From Burkholderiales bacterium (lineage in GTDB: Bacteria > Pseudomonadota > Gammaproteobacteria > Burkholderiales > Burkholderiaceae_E): a stretch of DNA of 5,373 bases. The stretch covers positions 306,629 through 312,001 of the forward strand of contig CP070753.1 in the NCBI GenBank assembly GCA_020348765.1, in the 5' to 3' direction. Both the position numbers and the translations under genes were made by a program. Of the stretch, positions 5,221 to 5,373 are shown piece by piece. Each line of letters starts with the position of its first letter. Within the stretch, counting starts at the first letter, position 1. The notes below the pieces were generated by a model. That model searched no databases and was not told the DNA's origin. It saw only the letters and a list, made by a program, of their open reading frames with translations.

Positions 5221-5373
5221 TCAGACCCGCTCGAGCAGGGTCGCGATACCCTGGCCGACGCCGATGCACATCGTGCACACCGCGTAGCGCCCAGCGCTGC
5301 GATGCAACTGGTTCACCGCCGTGAGCACCAGGCGCGCGCCGGACATGCCCAGCGGATGGCCGATCGCGATCGC
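5221..5373 (-). CDS. pcaF: Beta-ketoadipyl-CoA thiolase (acetyl-CoA acyltransferase), C-terminal end, truncated by window edge
   Basis: The last 50 residues of a thiolase read leftwards from the right edge to the TGA at 5221-5223. [12 protein letters not shown] (5-16) carries the conserved catalytic His6, and [15 protein letters not shown] (30-44) carries the C-terminal active-site Cys36 that acts as general base. The [10 protein letters not shown] version with a GMSGAR block is typical of PcaF/PaaJ-type 3-oxoadipyl-CoA thiolases, which cleave 3-oxoadipyl-CoA to succinyl-CoA and acetyl-CoA at the end of the beta-ketoadipate or phenylacetate pathway; degradative thiolases of fatty-acid oxidation are close relatives. 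The neighbouring PcaR-type regulator favours pcaF over paaJ. The two genes converge with only 6 bp between stops and no terminator hairpin between them. Thiolase identity is certain; the substrate is inferred. Confidence 0.85.
   Translation of the reverse strand, partial: AIAIGHPLGMSGARLVLTAVNQLHRSAGRYAVCTMCIGVGQGIATLLERV

Noticed and set aside
1..5373. CRISPR arrays, tRNA or rRNA genes, riboswitches, retron or toxin-antitoxin modules
   Set aside because: No spaced direct repeats of CRISPR type, no recognisable structural RNA and no small gene pairs of that kind were seen on either strand by eye.

Overview
The window is about 65-70% GC by eye and reads like a chromosomal catabolic or transport region of a high-GC proteobacterium. 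A betaproteobacterium, probably of the Burkholderiales, is the best guess. The TctD/TctE-type two-component pair, the PcaR/PcaU/PobR-type IclR regulator next to a beta-ketoadipyl-CoA thiolase, and the IS5-family relic all fit that, but none of them proves the taxon.

Layout, left to right. (1) Minus strand, 1-331: the N-terminal 110 residues of a hydantoinase/oxoprolinase (HyuA-type) protein that runs off the left edge. (2) 403-444: a small AT-rich island with a sigma70-like promoter for that gene; the -10 lies inside an imperfect palindrome, so it may be an operator. (3) 602-1010, minus strand: a decayed IS5-family transposase with pieces in three frames, a deletion, a lost catalytic Asp and an amber codon. 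The stretches 445-601 and 1011-1082 around it hold nothing I recognise. (4) 1083-2087, minus strand: a ten-helix bile acid:sodium symporter (BASS/SBF) family transporter. (5) Divergent from it, plus strand 2248-2922 and 2949-4373: an OmpR-type response regulator and its TctE-like sensor histidine kinase. (6) Plus strand 4432-5214: an IclR-family regulator of the PcaR/PcaU/PobR type. (7) Minus strand 5221-5373: the C-terminal 50 residues of a thiolase, very probably PcaF, ending 6 bp from the IclR stop.

How the parts may work together. The kinase and regulator are one operon and diverge from the BASS carrier. The simplest inference is that the pair senses an extracytoplasmic organic acid or anion and controls the carrier, as TctDE controls the TctCBA tricarboxylate transporter elsewhere. 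The IclR protein and the thiolase point to the beta-ketoadipate pathway (protocatechuate/catechol to acetyl-CoA and succinyl-CoA), with the IclR protein as likely pathway regulator. The hydantoinase-like gene is a separate unit set off by the IS relic. I did not find a clearly new biological system. The items most worth a second look are the IS relic whose remaining open frame runs without a stop into the hydantoinase gene, the palindromic promoter, the unusual pairing of TctDE-like genes with a BASS carrier, and a 9-bp tandem repeat in the kinase sensor domain.
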